In this document: one piece after another, positions 45,670 to 54,267 of the stretch | How positions within the stretch are numbered: the first letter of the stretch is position 1 | Layout: the number at the start of each line of letters is the position of its first letter | Assembly: GCF_003997935.1 (NCBI RefSeq) | Contig: NZ_RZQL01000001.1 | Location: 1-64,000, forward strand | Direction: 5' to 3' | Origin: Mesorhizobium sp. M7A.F.Ca.US.006.01.1.1 | Lineage (GTDB): Bacteria > Pseudomonadota > Alphaproteobacteria > Rhizobiales > Rhizobiaceae | DNA length: 64,000 bases | The notes under the pieces: generated by a model | Databases searched by the model: none | Told to the model about the DNA's origin: nothing | The model's input: the letters and a program-made list of their open reading frames with translations, nothing else | Position numbers and translations under genes: made by a program

Positions 45670-46362
45670 TCAGGCTCGGACCCGATAAGGCGTTAGCCAG
45701 GTTTCCAGAGCGTTCAGTGCCGAGATGATCGTGAAATTGATGGTGAGATAGATCGCGCCCGCGGCCACGAAAACCTCTACGGCGCGATAGGTCTGCGAAA
45801 TAAGCCCCTGGGCGATGCCCGTCACTTCCATCAGGGTGACGATCGATGCAAGTGACGTACCCTTTACCATGAGGATGATCTCGTTGCTGTAGCTCGGTAT
45901 GGCCTGGCGCAGCGCCAAAGGCAGAACGACGAGACGCAGGGTCTGGAGCCGTGTCATGCCGAAGGCAGAGGCCGCCTCGACAAGGCCGCGCGGCACACCC
46001 TGTATCGCACCCCGCAGGATTTCGCTGCCGTAGGCCGCGGTATTGAGACTGAGCGCGATGATGGCGCACCAATAGGGCTCGCGAAACAGCCACCAGAGCC
46101 CAACTGCCTGAAGTGTGGGACGAAACTGGCCGAGGCCGTAATAGATGAGGAATATCTGGACGAGCAATGGCGTGCCGCGAAAGACGGCAACGAAGGAGCG
46201 TATGGGCCAGACCAGCATCCGATGGTTTCCCTGCTGCGCCAGTGCGAGCACCAGGGCCAAGGCAAAGCCTATTCCGATCGACAACCCCGCAAGTTGCAAG
46301 GTTAACGGCAAGCCGGAGAGAAGGGTGGGAATGATCTCTCCAAAGAAGGCGAAGTCGATCAT
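45670..46362 (-). CDS. Polar amino acid ABC transporter permease
   Basis: 230-residue inner-membrane permease of the HisM/ArtM type: FRGTPLLVQIFLIYYGL, YGSEILRGAIQGVPRG, and EAA loop EAASAFGMTRLQTLRLVVLPLALRQAIP in parts. ATG 46362 overlaps the preceding permease stop (ATGA). No ATPase gene is present in this unit, so the transporter must borrow one from elsewhere. Confidence 0.9.
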   Translation of the reverse strand: MIDFAFFGEIIPTLLSGLPLTLQLAGLSIGIGFALALVLALAQQGNHRMLVWPIRSFVAVFRGTPLLVQIFLIYYGLGQFRPTLQAVGLWWLFREPYWCAIIALSLNTAAYGSEILRGAIQGVPRGLVEAASAFGMTRLQTLRLVVLPLALRQAIPSYSNEIILMVKGTSLASIVTLMEVTGIAQGLISQTYRAVEVFVAAGAIYLTINFTIISALNALETWLTPYRVRA

Positions 46363-47072
46363 GCGTGGACCATGCCTCGCCACGCCCGTGCCTCGCCGTA
46401 GCGAAAGACCGATCCCGTCACGGTAGCGATGAGGAAATACAGCGTCGCGGCTGCTATATAGAAGACGAAGGGCTCCCGCATCGATCCCGCGCCGATCTGA
46501 GATTGCCGCATCAATTCCACCAAGCCGATCACGGAGATCAAGGCTGAATCCTTGAGCACAAGCTGCCAGACATTTCCGAGGCCCGGCAGGGCGTGCCGCA
46601 TCAGTTGAGGCACGATGACGAGACGCAGCGATTGGAACCGGGACAGGCCGAGCGCCTTGCTAGCCTCAAACTGGCCGAGATCGACGGCGAGATACGCTCC
46701 GCGATAGACCTCGGCTTGATAGGCGCCCGAAATGATGCCGATCGCCAGGACGCCGGTCGCAAATGTCGGCAGCCCGATGAAGCCTGCGCTGCCGAAGAAT
46801 TTACCGATCTCAGTCAATGCTATGCTGCCGCCGTAGTAAAGCAGGTAGATCGTCAACAGATCGGGCACACCCCTGAACACCGTGCCATAGCCCTTGGCGG
46901 CCCATGACGGTAAAACTCTCGTGGAGAGCCGGCCTCCTGCTGCAACCGCGCCGAAGAGGGCGCCGAGCAGGAAGCCGAGGACTGACAGCGCAAATGTCAC
47001 GCCAGCTGCCAGCAGCAAGGCTCCGCCCCAGCCGCCCTTGCCCACGGAAAGGATATGGAGTGTGTCCGTCAT
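46359..47072 (-). CDS. Polar amino acid ABC transporter permease
   Basis: 237 residues, HisQ/ArtQ type: GYGTVFRGVPDLLTIYLLYYG, YQAEVYRGAYLAVDLGQFEASKALGLS in parts, and VWQLVLKDSALISVIGL. It forms the membrane heterodimer with the following permease. A stem-loop lies between it and the upstream binding-protein gene. Confidence 0.9.
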   Translation of the reverse strand: MTDTLHILSVGKGGWGGALLLAAGVTFALSVLGFLLGALFGAVAAGGRLSTRVLPSWAAKGYGTVFRGVPDLLTIYLLYYGGSIALTEIGKFFGSAGFIGLPTFATGVLAIGIISGAYQAEVYRGAYLAVDLGQFEASKALGLSRFQSLRLVIVPQLMRHALPGLGNVWQLVLKDSALISVIGLVELMRQSQIGAGSMREPFVFYIAAATLYFLIATVTGSVFRYGEARAWRGMVHA

Positions 47073-47099
47073 GTGAAACCTGATCGTTCAGCACGGCAC

Positions 47100-47129
47100 C
47101 CGGCCGATCGGTTGATACCAACCGGCCGG
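47100..47129 (-). promoter_or_regulatory. Stem-loop between binding-protein and permease genes
   Basis: CGGTTG-ATAC-CAACCG, extended outward by CCGGC and GCCGG with a four-base bulge. No T-run on the coding (minus) strand. Like the metQ-metN hairpin, it follows a solute-binding-protein gene and could stabilise that message relative to the permeases. Confidence 0.45.
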
Positions 47130-47146
47130 ACAGAATACACTTGTGG

Positions 47147-47998
47147 CTACTTGACCGGCGTCACGTCCGTTTTCACCCATTTTTCCGAGATGCGTTTAAT
47201 GGTCCCGTCGGCAATGGCGGCGCTGATCGCGTCGTTCAGCATTTCTTTGAGCTTGGCGTCTTCCTTCCTGAGTCCCGCACCCGTTCCGGCGCCGAACAAG
47301 CCGCCGACAAAGCCCGGACCTGCAACCGTGAAGCCCGAGAATTCGGGTTTCACGAGCGTGGCGGCGAGCGCTGTCTTCTGAGCGAATATCGCATCGATGC
47401 GGCCCGCGGCCAGATCGAGATCGTGCTGCTCGGTCGTCTTGTACTCACGGATTTCCACCGTGTCGCCGAAGTATTTCTTGACGAATTCGAGCATGGCCGT
47501 GGCCGCCTGGACGCCGACCACCTTGCCCTTCAGCAGGGGCTTCAACTTTTCGACCGCGGCCTTGGTAGCAGCCTCATCGTCCAGTTTGAATTTCTCGGTC
47601 GAAGCGCCGAGCTTCCCCAGATCGCTATCCTTGGCGGCCGCGAACCCGCCCGGGTCGATCGCATAAGGCTGGGTGAAGTCGATGGTCTCAAGGCGTTTCG
47701 GCGTGATGAACATGCCGGCCATGATCACATCGAACTTGCCGACCTTCAGCGAAGGGATAAGTCCGTCCCAGTCCTGAGCGATGATGGTGCATTTGACCTT
47801 CATCCGCTCGCAAAGATTGTTGGCGAGTTCGATCTCCAGTCCGTCGAGCTTGCCGTCTGCGTTGGTGAAGTTCCACGGAGCGTAGGCGCCCTCCGTGGCG
47901 ATGGTTATGGCCTTGGGCGCGTCCTCGGCCAATGCGGTGTGCATGAAGCCGAGCATGCTGAGTGCGGCCGCAACTGCGGCCAAACGACAAACTTTCAT
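47147..47998 (-). CDS. Polar amino acid ABC transporter substrate-binding protein
   Basis: 283 residues: signal peptide ending ALA-ED near residue 25, then a family 3 binding domain (ITIATEGAYAPWNFTNADGKLDGLEIELANNLCERM in parts, IIAQDWDGLIPSLKVGKFDVIMAGM). AAAGGGGAA precedes ATG 47998. The pattern matches lysine/arginine/ornithine- or opine-type binders. First gene of the importer, upstream of two permeases and the GGT gene. Confidence 0.9.
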   Translation of the reverse strand: MKVCRLAAVAAALSMLGFMHTALAEDAPKAITIATEGAYAPWNFTNADGKLDGLEIELANNLCERMKVKCTIIAQDWDGLIPSLKVGKFDVIMAGMFITPKRLETIDFTQPYAIDPGGFAAAKDSDLGKLGASTEKFKLDDEAATKAAVEKLKPLLKGKVVGVQAATAMLEFVKKYFGDTVEIREYKTTEQHDLDLAAGRIDAIFAQKTALAATLVKPEFSGFTVAGPGFVGGLFGAGTGAGLRKEDAKLKEMLNDAISAAIADGTIKRISEKWVKTDVTPVK

Positions 47999-48086
47999 AT
48001 GGTTCCCCTTTTTTGATAGGCTGATCGATCTGTTCCTACGCCCGGCCATTACCGGTTCGAGGCCATTCTTGTCCGGCCGGTGTTCG

Positions 48087-48758
48087 TCACCGGCTCGGAC
48101 TCACGAACTCGGCCAGCATCGGTGCTGTGCTGAGAATATGATCCTGCATCACCTTTTCCGCGTGAAGTTCGTCACCTGAACGCAAAGCCGCGATTACGGC
48201 GGCATGCTCCTCGCGCGCGGAATGTGGCTTGTCACAGTCGTCGAACCAGATGCGCATGTAGGGCTCTATCACCACATGCAGCGCCGCTATCTGGTGGATA
48301 AGCTTGGGCCTCCGGCTTAGCGCACAGATACGGCCATGGAATTCCTGGTGGCGGACCACCCAGTCGCTGCTGCCGCTCTGGCCCGCGCGTTCCATGCGCT
48401 CGAGCAGGCGCTCGAGTTCCTCGAACTCCTCCTCATCGATCCGGGGCATCGCCAGCCTCACGGCCAGTCCCTCCAGAACCGAGCGAATTTCGAAAATCTC
48501 GTAAAGTTCATCGACCGTCAGGCCTGCGACCACGCATCCACGATTGGGCCGCAGAACCACCAGCCCGTCGGAGGCCAGGCGCCGAAAGGCTTCCCGCACC
48601 GGCATGCGACTCATGCCGATCTCGGCGGCAATCTCCTCCGGAATAAGCCTGTCGCCCGGTTTGTAGCGGCCGAGGCGAAGGGCTCGCTGAACGTGCCTGT
48701 ACGCCTCTTCCTCCGCAGTGGCGGACATCTGTGGCTCTGCCGGAAAGGCTGATGGCAT
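48087..48758 (-). CDS. GntR-family regulator with FCD domain
   Basis: About 223 residues: winged helix (ALRLGRYKPGDRLIPEEIAAEIGMSRMPVREAFRRL in parts) and an all-helical FCD effector domain (EIFEIRSVLEGLAVRLA, HQEFHGRICALS, HAAVIAALRSGD). It is the first minus-strand gene before the binding protein and probably regulates the importer and GGT genes. ATG 48758 (AGGTG upstream) is preferred; 48797 and 48728 are alternatives. Confidence 0.87.
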   Translation of the reverse strand: MPSAFPAEPQMSATAEEEAYRHVQRALRLGRYKPGDRLIPEEIAAEIGMSRMPVREAFRRLASDGLVVLRPNRGCVVAGLTVDELYEIFEIRSVLEGLAVRLAMPRIDEEEFEELERLLERMERAGQSGSSDWVVRHQEFHGRICALSRRPKLIHQIAALHVVIEPYMRIWFDDCDKPHSAREEHAAVIAALRSGDELHAEKVMQDHILSTAPMLAEFVSPSR

Positions 48759-49153
48759 GGGGCACCTAAAAGTATTTTTGTATCCACGTATCATCAAATC
48801 CGTATTTTATTTCATCGTCAATGCCCGGTGACGACGTTCTGAAGCCGATACCGGTGCAGTGCACCGCCGGCACGATCGATTTCGGGCCGGGCGAGTCTTT
48901 GGGATGGTGCCGCCCTGGGCGTGGCAAATCAGACAGGCTGCGACTACAAATGGGGACGGGCTAAAGCGCGAAACTGGCGACGCCGCCAGAGCCGGCACGC
49001 TGGCGCGCGCCCATGTGCGGGGCTCGCGCGACAACGTGCTGCGCCTGCTGCAGGCCAAGTCGGATTATCGGAACTTTCTGGCCAAGGCGTCCTGAGGGCG
49101 AGGAGGCGAGGCCTGCCCGCCGACCGATCCTGACGACAAGCGCCCTTGAGCCT
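48759..49153. other. Gap of about 395 bases holding a possible gene remnant
   Basis: An AT-richer stretch (48765-48815) probably holds the GntR promoter. On the plus strand, two frames have protein-like sequence that do not join: one opening at ATG 48819 (DVLKPIPVQCTAGTIDFGPGES) and, shifted, one ending at 49095 (RDNVLRLLQAKSDYRNFLAKAS). Neither has a ribosome site of note. The simplest reading is a decayed, frameshifted gene; I do not recognise the parent. Confidence 0.35.
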
Positions 49154-49912
49154 TCAGCCCTTGCGCTCCTGAAGGCTGTTGCCGCCGTCGACCACCAGCA
49201 GGGCGCCAATGACATAGCTGGCGCCTTCCGAGGCCAGGAACACTACTGCGGCGGCCACCTCATCCGGCCGCCCGGCCCGCGCCGGCGGCGTATTCAGGGC
49301 GGCTTGCCGCTCCATCTCGCTCGACGATCCCGTTTCGATCCAGCCGGGAGCCACGGCATTGGCCGTGATGCCGCTTTTCGCCACTTCGAGCGCCAGTGTC
49401 CGCGTGAAGCCGACCATGCCAGCCTTGGCGGCGGAATAGGCTGCCGTGCCTTCGAAAGACACCAGCGGTCCGGTGACCGAGGCCACATTGACGATGCGCC
49501 CATAGCCCGCTTCGACCATCGCCGGCAGAAACGCCTTCGTGACGAGGAATGCGGTCTTCAGGCTGACGTCGATCCCCTGGTCCCAGTCGGCCTCGGTCAT
49601 AGCGAGAAACGACTTGTCGACCGATGGCGATGCCAGCGAGCCCATGCCGGCATTGTTGACCAGTATATCGACCGCTCCGACATCGGCCCGCAGCCGCGCG
49701 ACATCGTCAGCGATGGTGAGATCGGCGATTGCGGCTTTGGCATCGATGCCTTCGGCACGGAGCTCAACGGCGCGATCGAGCACGCGCGCACTGGCACCGG
49801 TGAGAAAAACGGCGTGGCCAGCATAGCCGAGCTGCCGGGCAATGGCAAAGCCGATGCCGTCGGGAGCTCCGGCCCCGGTGATAAGTGCGCGCCTGATGCT
49901 GGTAGGAGACAT
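49154..49912 (-). CDS. Short-chain dehydrogenase/reductase
   Basis: 252 residues, classical SDR. The cofactor loop is TGAGAPDGIG, NNAG follows, the catalytic Ser lies in NVASVTG, and Tyr/Lys in YSAAKAG. The C-terminal block SYVIGALLVVDGGNS matches FabG-like proteins. ATG 49912 is used; the frame's TTG at 49918 adds two residues. It stands alone; the substrate is unknown. Confidence 0.87.
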   Translation of the reverse strand: MSPTSIRRALITGAGAPDGIGFAIARQLGYAGHAVFLTGASARVLDRAVELRAEGIDAKAAIADLTIADDVARLRADVGAVDILVNNAGMGSLASPSVDKSFLAMTEADWDQGIDVSLKTAFLVTKAFLPAMVEAGYGRIVNVASVTGPLVSFEGTAAYSAAKAGMVGFTRTLALEVAKSGITANAVAPGWIETGSSSEMERQAALNTPPARAGRPDEVAAAVVFLASEGASYVIGALLVVDGGNSLQERKG

Positions 49913-50466
49913 GGTCAAATAAGGCTCCGCTGGTTGCCGCCTGTCCCGTGGATTCTGGCAGACGCGATCACTGCACCTACTCGATCAGGATCAGCCAGCA
50001 ATCCCATTACCCAAGCAATGCGCAACCTTTTGGATTTGAGCAAGCGTGCCGCGCGTTGAGCCTAAAGCTCGATCCAGAACGTAAGTACCGGCAGGTCGCT
50101 TCCATCTCATCGTTGACGGATTTGCTGGTTCCAGGAATGGGCATGCCGTCGAATCCTTGCAGCCAAGCTCGGCATGCTCCAGCCAATACTGGGGCACCGA
50201 GCGTTCCTTTCCGCCCTAGGTAATGCGCCTGGGATAATCTGGTAGACGCTCTCGGTGCTACTGGTCGCCTTCCGGGTCAAATCATCATGACCTCACAGCG
50301 TGCGCATCCTTCGGCGGCGGTTCACGATCAGATCACGCTGACGCTGCAATTGTGTCCGCACGGCAAGGGATTGTCGGAGAGCGCGTCGCTCCGGATCACA
50401 TTCGTAAGATGTAGCGGATTCGCTTTCGGATCGTCGACTTGCCGCAACCCAATATGGAGCGGAAAA
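49913..50466. other. Gene-poor stretch of 554 bases
   Basis: No frame here has convincing coding character: candidate frames at 49948-50223 (plus) and 49991-50197 (minus) lack ribosome sites and recognisable domains. Local composition looks less GC-rich in third positions than in surrounding genes. It probably carries the promoters of the flanking genes and decayed sequence. Confidence 0.4.
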
Positions 50467-50829
50467 ATGTCGGTATGTGAAACAGAGCACTGGGTTCTCG
50501 ACTGCGGCGGCGGTGGTTGCGCATTGTGGGAGGGCGCCGATGGCCAAGTCTTTTTCTGGAAATGCTACCCTCAGGTCGTGTCTGCGGACCAGGGTATTAC
50601 GGCGCGGAGGAAATCTCCTGGCCAGGAGCGGCTATCAATGGAGGCCTCTGAAAAGACAACCCTGTGCTACCAGCACCTCGACAGGACCCAGATCGCCGAG
50701 GTCGTTCGTGAAGTCACCGGCCGATCTGTCACCCTGACCCAGATCGCGGATGAGGGCAAGAAAACGCTTTGCCAGACCGGCACCTTTGATGAATTGCTTC
50801 AGGCATGCGGACTCCGGCTCCAGGACTGA
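50467..50829 (+). CDS. Hypothetical protein
   Basis: 120 residues from ATG 50467, which has GGAGCGG upstream; the longer frame from 50287 adds 60 low-complexity residues. The N-terminus is cysteine- and glycine-rich (CETEHWVLDCGGGGCALWEG), and the C-terminal half is helical (LDRTQIAEVVREVTGRSVTLTQIADEG in parts). No transmembrane or signal segment. I do not recognise a family. Confidence 0.5.
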   Translation: MSVCETEHWVLDCGGGGCALWEGADGQVFFWKCYPQVVSADQGITARRKSPGQERLSMEASEKTTLCYQHLDRTQIAEVVREVTGRSVTLTQIADEGKKTLCQTGTFDELLQACGLRLQD

Positions 50830-51302
50830 GCTGTAGCGAAGCATGACGCGGATCCTCCTCGCCTCGGAGACGCTTCACGCGGCCGATGATGCCTGGCTTC
50901 ACCCGCTGCGTCGCCGGCCGCTTCATGCCCTTGGCAGCCGGGCGAGCAAATTGGGCAGGTGGTGGAAATAATTCCACCGCCTGCCTGCATGGTTGGCGAA
51001 TTCCCTCGCCGCAAAGGTATCCTATTCGGTCGGCGTTGCGCTCTGTCGACTCGCTGTGGCCTGCAGGAAGCGCGCATTCGATCTGGCCCGGGCGAGATCG
51101 ATCGCGCTTGCATCTGCGCCTATCCTCCAGCGCCACCATGCCTTGACGTGACTTTCCAATATTCTGGGGCCAGTCTACAATCAGCCGCTGCAAGGCGCAG
51201 CAGACGAGGTGACGGCGCGTACGCCCGACTAGGCGCGGCTATGGAGGAGATCGGACAGCGAGGCGAAAGGGGCTGGTAAGAGCGCTCGCCGGGCTAATTG
51301 CC
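50830..51302. other. Gene-poor stretch with a strong hairpin
   Basis: No supported gene in 473 bases; a minus-strand frame at 50729-51193 overlaps the hypothetical gene and has no recognisable domain. The notable element is an inverted repeat at 50953-50986. The Pr6Pr-type gene's frame is open from 51213, so its true start may lie at the right edge. Confidence 0.45.
50953..50986. promoter_or_regulatory. 15-bp stem hairpin with ATAA loop
   Basis: Arms 50953-50967 and 50972-50986 pair over 15 positions (13 Watson-Crick, two G-T wobbles) around loop ATAA; core GGTGGAA/TTCCACC and GGCAGG/CCTGCC. There is no T-run after it on either strand, so it is not a classical terminator. It could be an RNA structure or a remnant of a palindromic element. 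Confidence 0.6.
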
Positions 51303-51878
51303 TTGACTGGGTGGGCCGGAATCGCCATCCACTTCAACGCCCTCGTTAGCGGACCGATGTCATGGCCGCTCGCAGTCTGGACGCTGATCGGCTATTTCAC
51401 CATCACGACGAACCTATTGGTCGCGATCGTGTTAACCGGCGTCGCTCTGGGCGTCGCCGCCTTTAAGTCCCCATCGCTCCTCGCCGGGACGCTGCTCAGC
51501 ATTCTCCTGGTTGGGATCGTCTATGCGCTTCTGCTGCGAGGGCTGCGCGAACTGACCGCGGGCTCAGAACTTGCCAATATTCTGCTGCACCAAGCCACGC
51601 CTCTCATGGTGACAGCCTTCTGGCTCGTCTTTGTTGGCAAGGGTGTGCTTCGTTGGCGCGATCCGTTGCTCTGGGCGCTCTATCCGCTCGGCTATTTTCT
51701 CTATGCCTTGGCACGCGGAGCGGTCGACGGACACTATCCTTATCCCTTCATCAACGTCGCCGAGATTGGCTTGCCGCGGACGCGGGAAGACGCCGGTATG
51801 ATTGCCGCGGCGTTTGTCCTCGCTGGCGAGGCTCTAATCTGGTTCGATCATTGGCTGGCGGCCAGAGCGAAAGCCTGA
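51303..51878 (+). CDS. Pr6Pr-type six-span membrane protein
   Basis: 191 residues with about six hydrophobic spans (for example LAVWTLIGYFTITTNLLVAIVL and LLSILLVGIVYALLLRG). TLIGYFTITTNL and YPLGYFLYALARG match the Pr6Pr membrane family of unknown function. TTG 51303 is the first standard start codon, but the frame is open back to 51213 and residues before TTG (RALAGLIAL) look like the beginning of the first span. A non-standard or damaged start is therefore possible. Confidence 0.7.
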   Translation: MTGWAGIAIHFNALVSGPMSWPLAVWTLIGYFTITTNLLVAIVLTGVALGVAAFKSPSLLAGTLLSILLVGIVYALLLRGLRELTAGSELANILLHQATPLMVTAFWLVFVGKGVLRWRDPLLWALYPLGYFLYALARGAVDGHYPYPFINVAEIGLPRTREDAGMIAAAFVLAGEALIWFDHWLAARAKA

Positions 51879-52005
51879 AGGTTCAAGATCCCCCGAGCGA
51901 AGCGGTGACGAAAAGGCCGCAGGATGTCGGCAAGCATCCGATTGAACGGAGCGCACATTTGAGCGTCAATCGGCAGCGCCGAGGTGCGTAGAAAAGCGTA
52001 GATTT

Positions 52006-52082
52006 TGGCGCGCCCGAAGAGATTCGAACTCCTGACCCCCAGATTCGTAGTCTGGTGCTCTATCCAGCTGAGCTACGGGCGC
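52006..52082 (-). tRNA. tRNA-Arg (anticodon ACG)
   Basis: Read on the minus strand this is a 77-base cloverleaf: acceptor GCGCCCG pairing with CGGGCGC, D-arm GCTCAGCTGGATAGAGC, anticodon stem CCAGA/TCTGG with loop CTACGAA (anticodon ACG), and T-arm loop GTTCGAATC. The discriminator is G and the 3' CCA (52006-52008) is encoded. It reads CGU and, with inosine, CGC/CGA arginine codons. No integrase gene or attachment-site duplication is visible nearby. Confidence 0.97.
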
Positions 52083-52335
52083 GCAACAGGCCATGTCTTC
52101 CATGACCCCGCGATCCGATCGTGAACGACCGGTCGCGACGAGACGTGTTCCCTAGCGACTGAATTTCCGAAAAGCAAGCCGATCCGGCAAAAGTTTTGTC
52201 ACAAGTGCCTTGGCCGGCGATGATGGCCCGGATTCCGGCGCTTGGAAACGGTCGAGGCCGAGGCCGGTTCACTCCTCGGTAGGAAGAAGCATCTGCACAG
52301 AGGGCACGGGCATCGGGCAGACAGTGCTTAAAGGA

Positions 52336-53838
52336 TCATGCCGGGCGGCGCAGGCCGTTGCGGGCCTGGTCGAGCCGGACCGGCTGGTCGGGGATGGTGA
52401 CGGCGAATGTGGTGCGCCCGCCAATGCTCTCGACCAGTTCCACCGTGCCGCCATGCGCGCGGATCAGTTCGTGCGCGATCGCCAGGCCAAGGCCGGTGCC
52501 GCCGCTGCGGGCCGAGCCACGAAAGGCCGCGAACAGGTTTTCCCGCGCCTTGGGCGGCAGGCCGGGGCCGGTGTCGCTGACGGCGATGCGGCTGACGCTG
52601 CCCAGGCGCACGGCCGACACCGCCAGGCGGCGCACCAGGGCGCTTTCACTGTCGGCCGCCATCGCCTGCACGGAATTCCGGCACAGATTGGTGAGCACCC
52701 TGAACAACTGGTCGGAATCGGCATCGACCTCGAAGGCCGGCTCGACCGAATTGACGAACTCGATGCCTTGCTCGATGTCGAGCAGGCCGTGCACGTCCTC
52801 GACCAGCTGCCGCAGCCTCAAGCGTCGGCGCGCCGGCGGCGGCTCCTGCGTGCGGCCGTAGTGAAGCACGCCTTCGGAATAGGACACGGCGCGGTCGAGC
52901 GCGCGCAGCAATTTCGGCGCGAAGGCCTGCACCGTCGGATCCTTGACCTGGCGCAGGCGGTCCGACATCAGCTGCGCCGAGGCCAGGATGTTGCGCATGT
53001 CATGGTTGATCTTGGAGACCGCGAGGCCGAGGTCGGCAAGATGCTTCTGCTCGGAGAGCATTTTTTGCAGCCGCTCCTGCATCTGCGACAGCTCGCGCTC
53101 GGCAACGCCGATCTCGTCGGCGCGGGCAGCCGGATGGATGATGCGCCCGGGATCGTCGGGCGCCTCGGAGAAGGACAGCATCGAGCGCGTCATCGTCCGG
53201 ATCGGCCCGATCATGATCAGGTCGATGGCGGCATAGACCAGCATGGCGGTGAACAGCGAGATCAGCAGCGAGACGAAGGCGACGTTGCGCGAGTAGCGCA
53301 GCATCGCATTGCGCAGGCTGTTGTCCGGCATGATCAGTTCGAACTCCTTGTCGGAGTCGCCGACTGGACCGAAGACGCGCAGCATCCGGTCGCCGCCGAA
53401 AAACAGCGTGTCGAGCGCACCGGTCATGCCCTTGATCATGCCGATCGAGGCGATATCGATGTGCTCGTCGACCTTCGGCGGCATTTCGGCCACCACCAGC
53501 AGCCGCGAGACGCCGCCGTCGCGCACCGCGATCGCCTTGGCGCCGATCGCCATCAGCACGTCGTTCTGGGCCGTGCGCGACAGCGAGGTGGATTCACCTT
53601 GCACCAGCACGATCGACACCGCCGCCGCCGTGCTCAGCCGCTCCTTCAGCCAGTTCAGCCGGTAGCTCGCGATCCAGGGCAGGAAGATCAGCACTTCGGC
53701 CAACAGCACGAAGACGATGGTCAGCAGCAGCAGCTTGGTCGACAGCCCGCGCGACAGCGGAACCGTGCGCACGCTGGCCGGCGCCTCGGTGGACGCCGCC
53801 GTGCCGATCCCTTCCTGTGCCTGTATGGTTTCGCTCAT
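52336..53838 (-). CDS. Membrane sensor histidine kinase (orphan)
   Basis: 500 residues. Two membrane spans (about 33-55 and 184-207) enclose a periplasmic sensor of some 130 residues. A HAMP-like linker and coiled coil follow, then the H-box VSKINHDMRNIL with His279, the N-box NLCRNSVQA, G1 DTGPGLP and G2 GGTGLGLAIAHEL. HDMRN resembles the HisKA class that lacks the usual HExxN. No response-regulator gene is adjacent, so its partner lies elsewhere. The signal is unknown. Confidence 0.88.
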   Translation of the reverse strand: MSETIQAQEGIGTAASTEAPASVRTVPLSRGLSTKLLLLTIVFVLLAEVLIFLPWIASYRLNWLKERLSTAAAVSIVLVQGESTSLSRTAQNDVLMAIGAKAIAVRDGGVSRLLVVAEMPPKVDEHIDIASIGMIKGMTGALDTLFFGGDRMLRVFGPVGDSDKEFELIMPDNSLRNAMLRYSRNVAFVSLLISLFTAMLVYAAIDLIMIGPIRTMTRSMLSFSEAPDDPGRIIHPAARADEIGVAERELSQMQERLQKMLSEQKHLADLGLAVSKINHDMRNILASAQLMSDRLRQVKDPTVQAFAPKLLRALDRAVSYSEGVLHYGRTQEPPPARRRLRLRQLVEDVHGLLDIEQGIEFVNSVEPAFEVDADSDQLFRVLTNLCRNSVQAMAADSESALVRRLAVSAVRLGSVSRIAVSDTGPGLPPKARENLFAAFRGSARSGGTGLGLAIAHELIRAHGGTVELVESIGGRTTFAVTIPDQPVRLDQARNGLRRPA

Positions 53839-53966
53839 GCGGCTAATGTCTTCACGATCACTTGATCAACGCAGATTAGGCGATTACGGCTTTTTTGCCA
53901 ATTTCATCCTTGGTCGCAAACATAAACCGGCCTGAACGGAGCCGGATTGCGCCCGACGACTCCGGA

Positions 53967-53995
53967 TTGACTTCCAAAAGCCTTCTTTCTATAAG
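53967..53995 (+). promoter_or_regulatory. rpmH promoter (sigma-70 type)
   Basis: TTGACT (53967-53972), a 17-base spacer and TATAAG (53990-53995) form a near-consensus promoter reading toward rpmH, leaving a leader of about 110-115 bases before its ATG. The strong match fits a ribosomal-protein operon. The leader contains no obvious terminator. Confidence 0.75.
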
Positions 53996-54116
53996 CCCGC
54001 ACACGCTCGGGCCATTCGTCCCGGCGCGGTTTCGATCGCGCCAAAGCCGGCCCGGCAAAGCTCCTGTTACACAGTGACAGAATCAAGAAGGGCCGCACCC
54101 CGCGGTATTAAAACAA

Positions 54117-54251
54117 ATGAAGCGTACCTACCAACCGTCTAAACTCGTCCGCAAACGTCGGCACGGCTTTCGTGCCCGCATGGCCACCAAGGGTGGTCGC
54201 GGCGTCGTCGCAGCTCGCCGCAACCGCGGTCGCAAGCGGCTCAGCGCCTGA
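54117..54251 (+). CDS. rpmH: 50S ribosomal protein L34
   Basis: 44 residues, the full L34 length: begins [18 protein letters not shown] and ends with the basic tail [11 protein letters not shown]. Arginine and lysine make up nearly half of the protein, as expected for binding 23S rRNA. Located directly before rnpA and yidC, the conserved bacterial order. Confidence 0.98.
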   Translation: MKRTYQPSKLVRKRRHGFRARMATKGGRGVVAARRNRGRKRLSA

Positions 54252-54267
54252 ACGGAAGACGAGATCG

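Noticed and set aside
43716-45728. 670-residue plus-strand open frame
   Set aside because: Antisense to the gamma-glutamyltransferase gene, whose motifs are clear; composition typical of a shadow.
49948-50223. 91-residue plus-strand open frame
   Set aside because: No ribosome site, no domain, composition unlike neighbouring genes; kept only as part of the gene-poor stretch.
50729-51193. 154-residue minus-strand open frame
   Set aside because: Overlaps the hypothetical gene, has no ribosome site or domain, and spans the hairpin.
52006-52082. tRNA-Arg as an integration site for a mobile island
   Set aside because: No integrase gene and no direct repeat of the tRNA 3' end was seen nearby.
52210-53865. 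551-residue plus-strand open frame
   Set aside because: Antisense to the histidine kinase; rich in Arg, His, Gly and Gln without domains.
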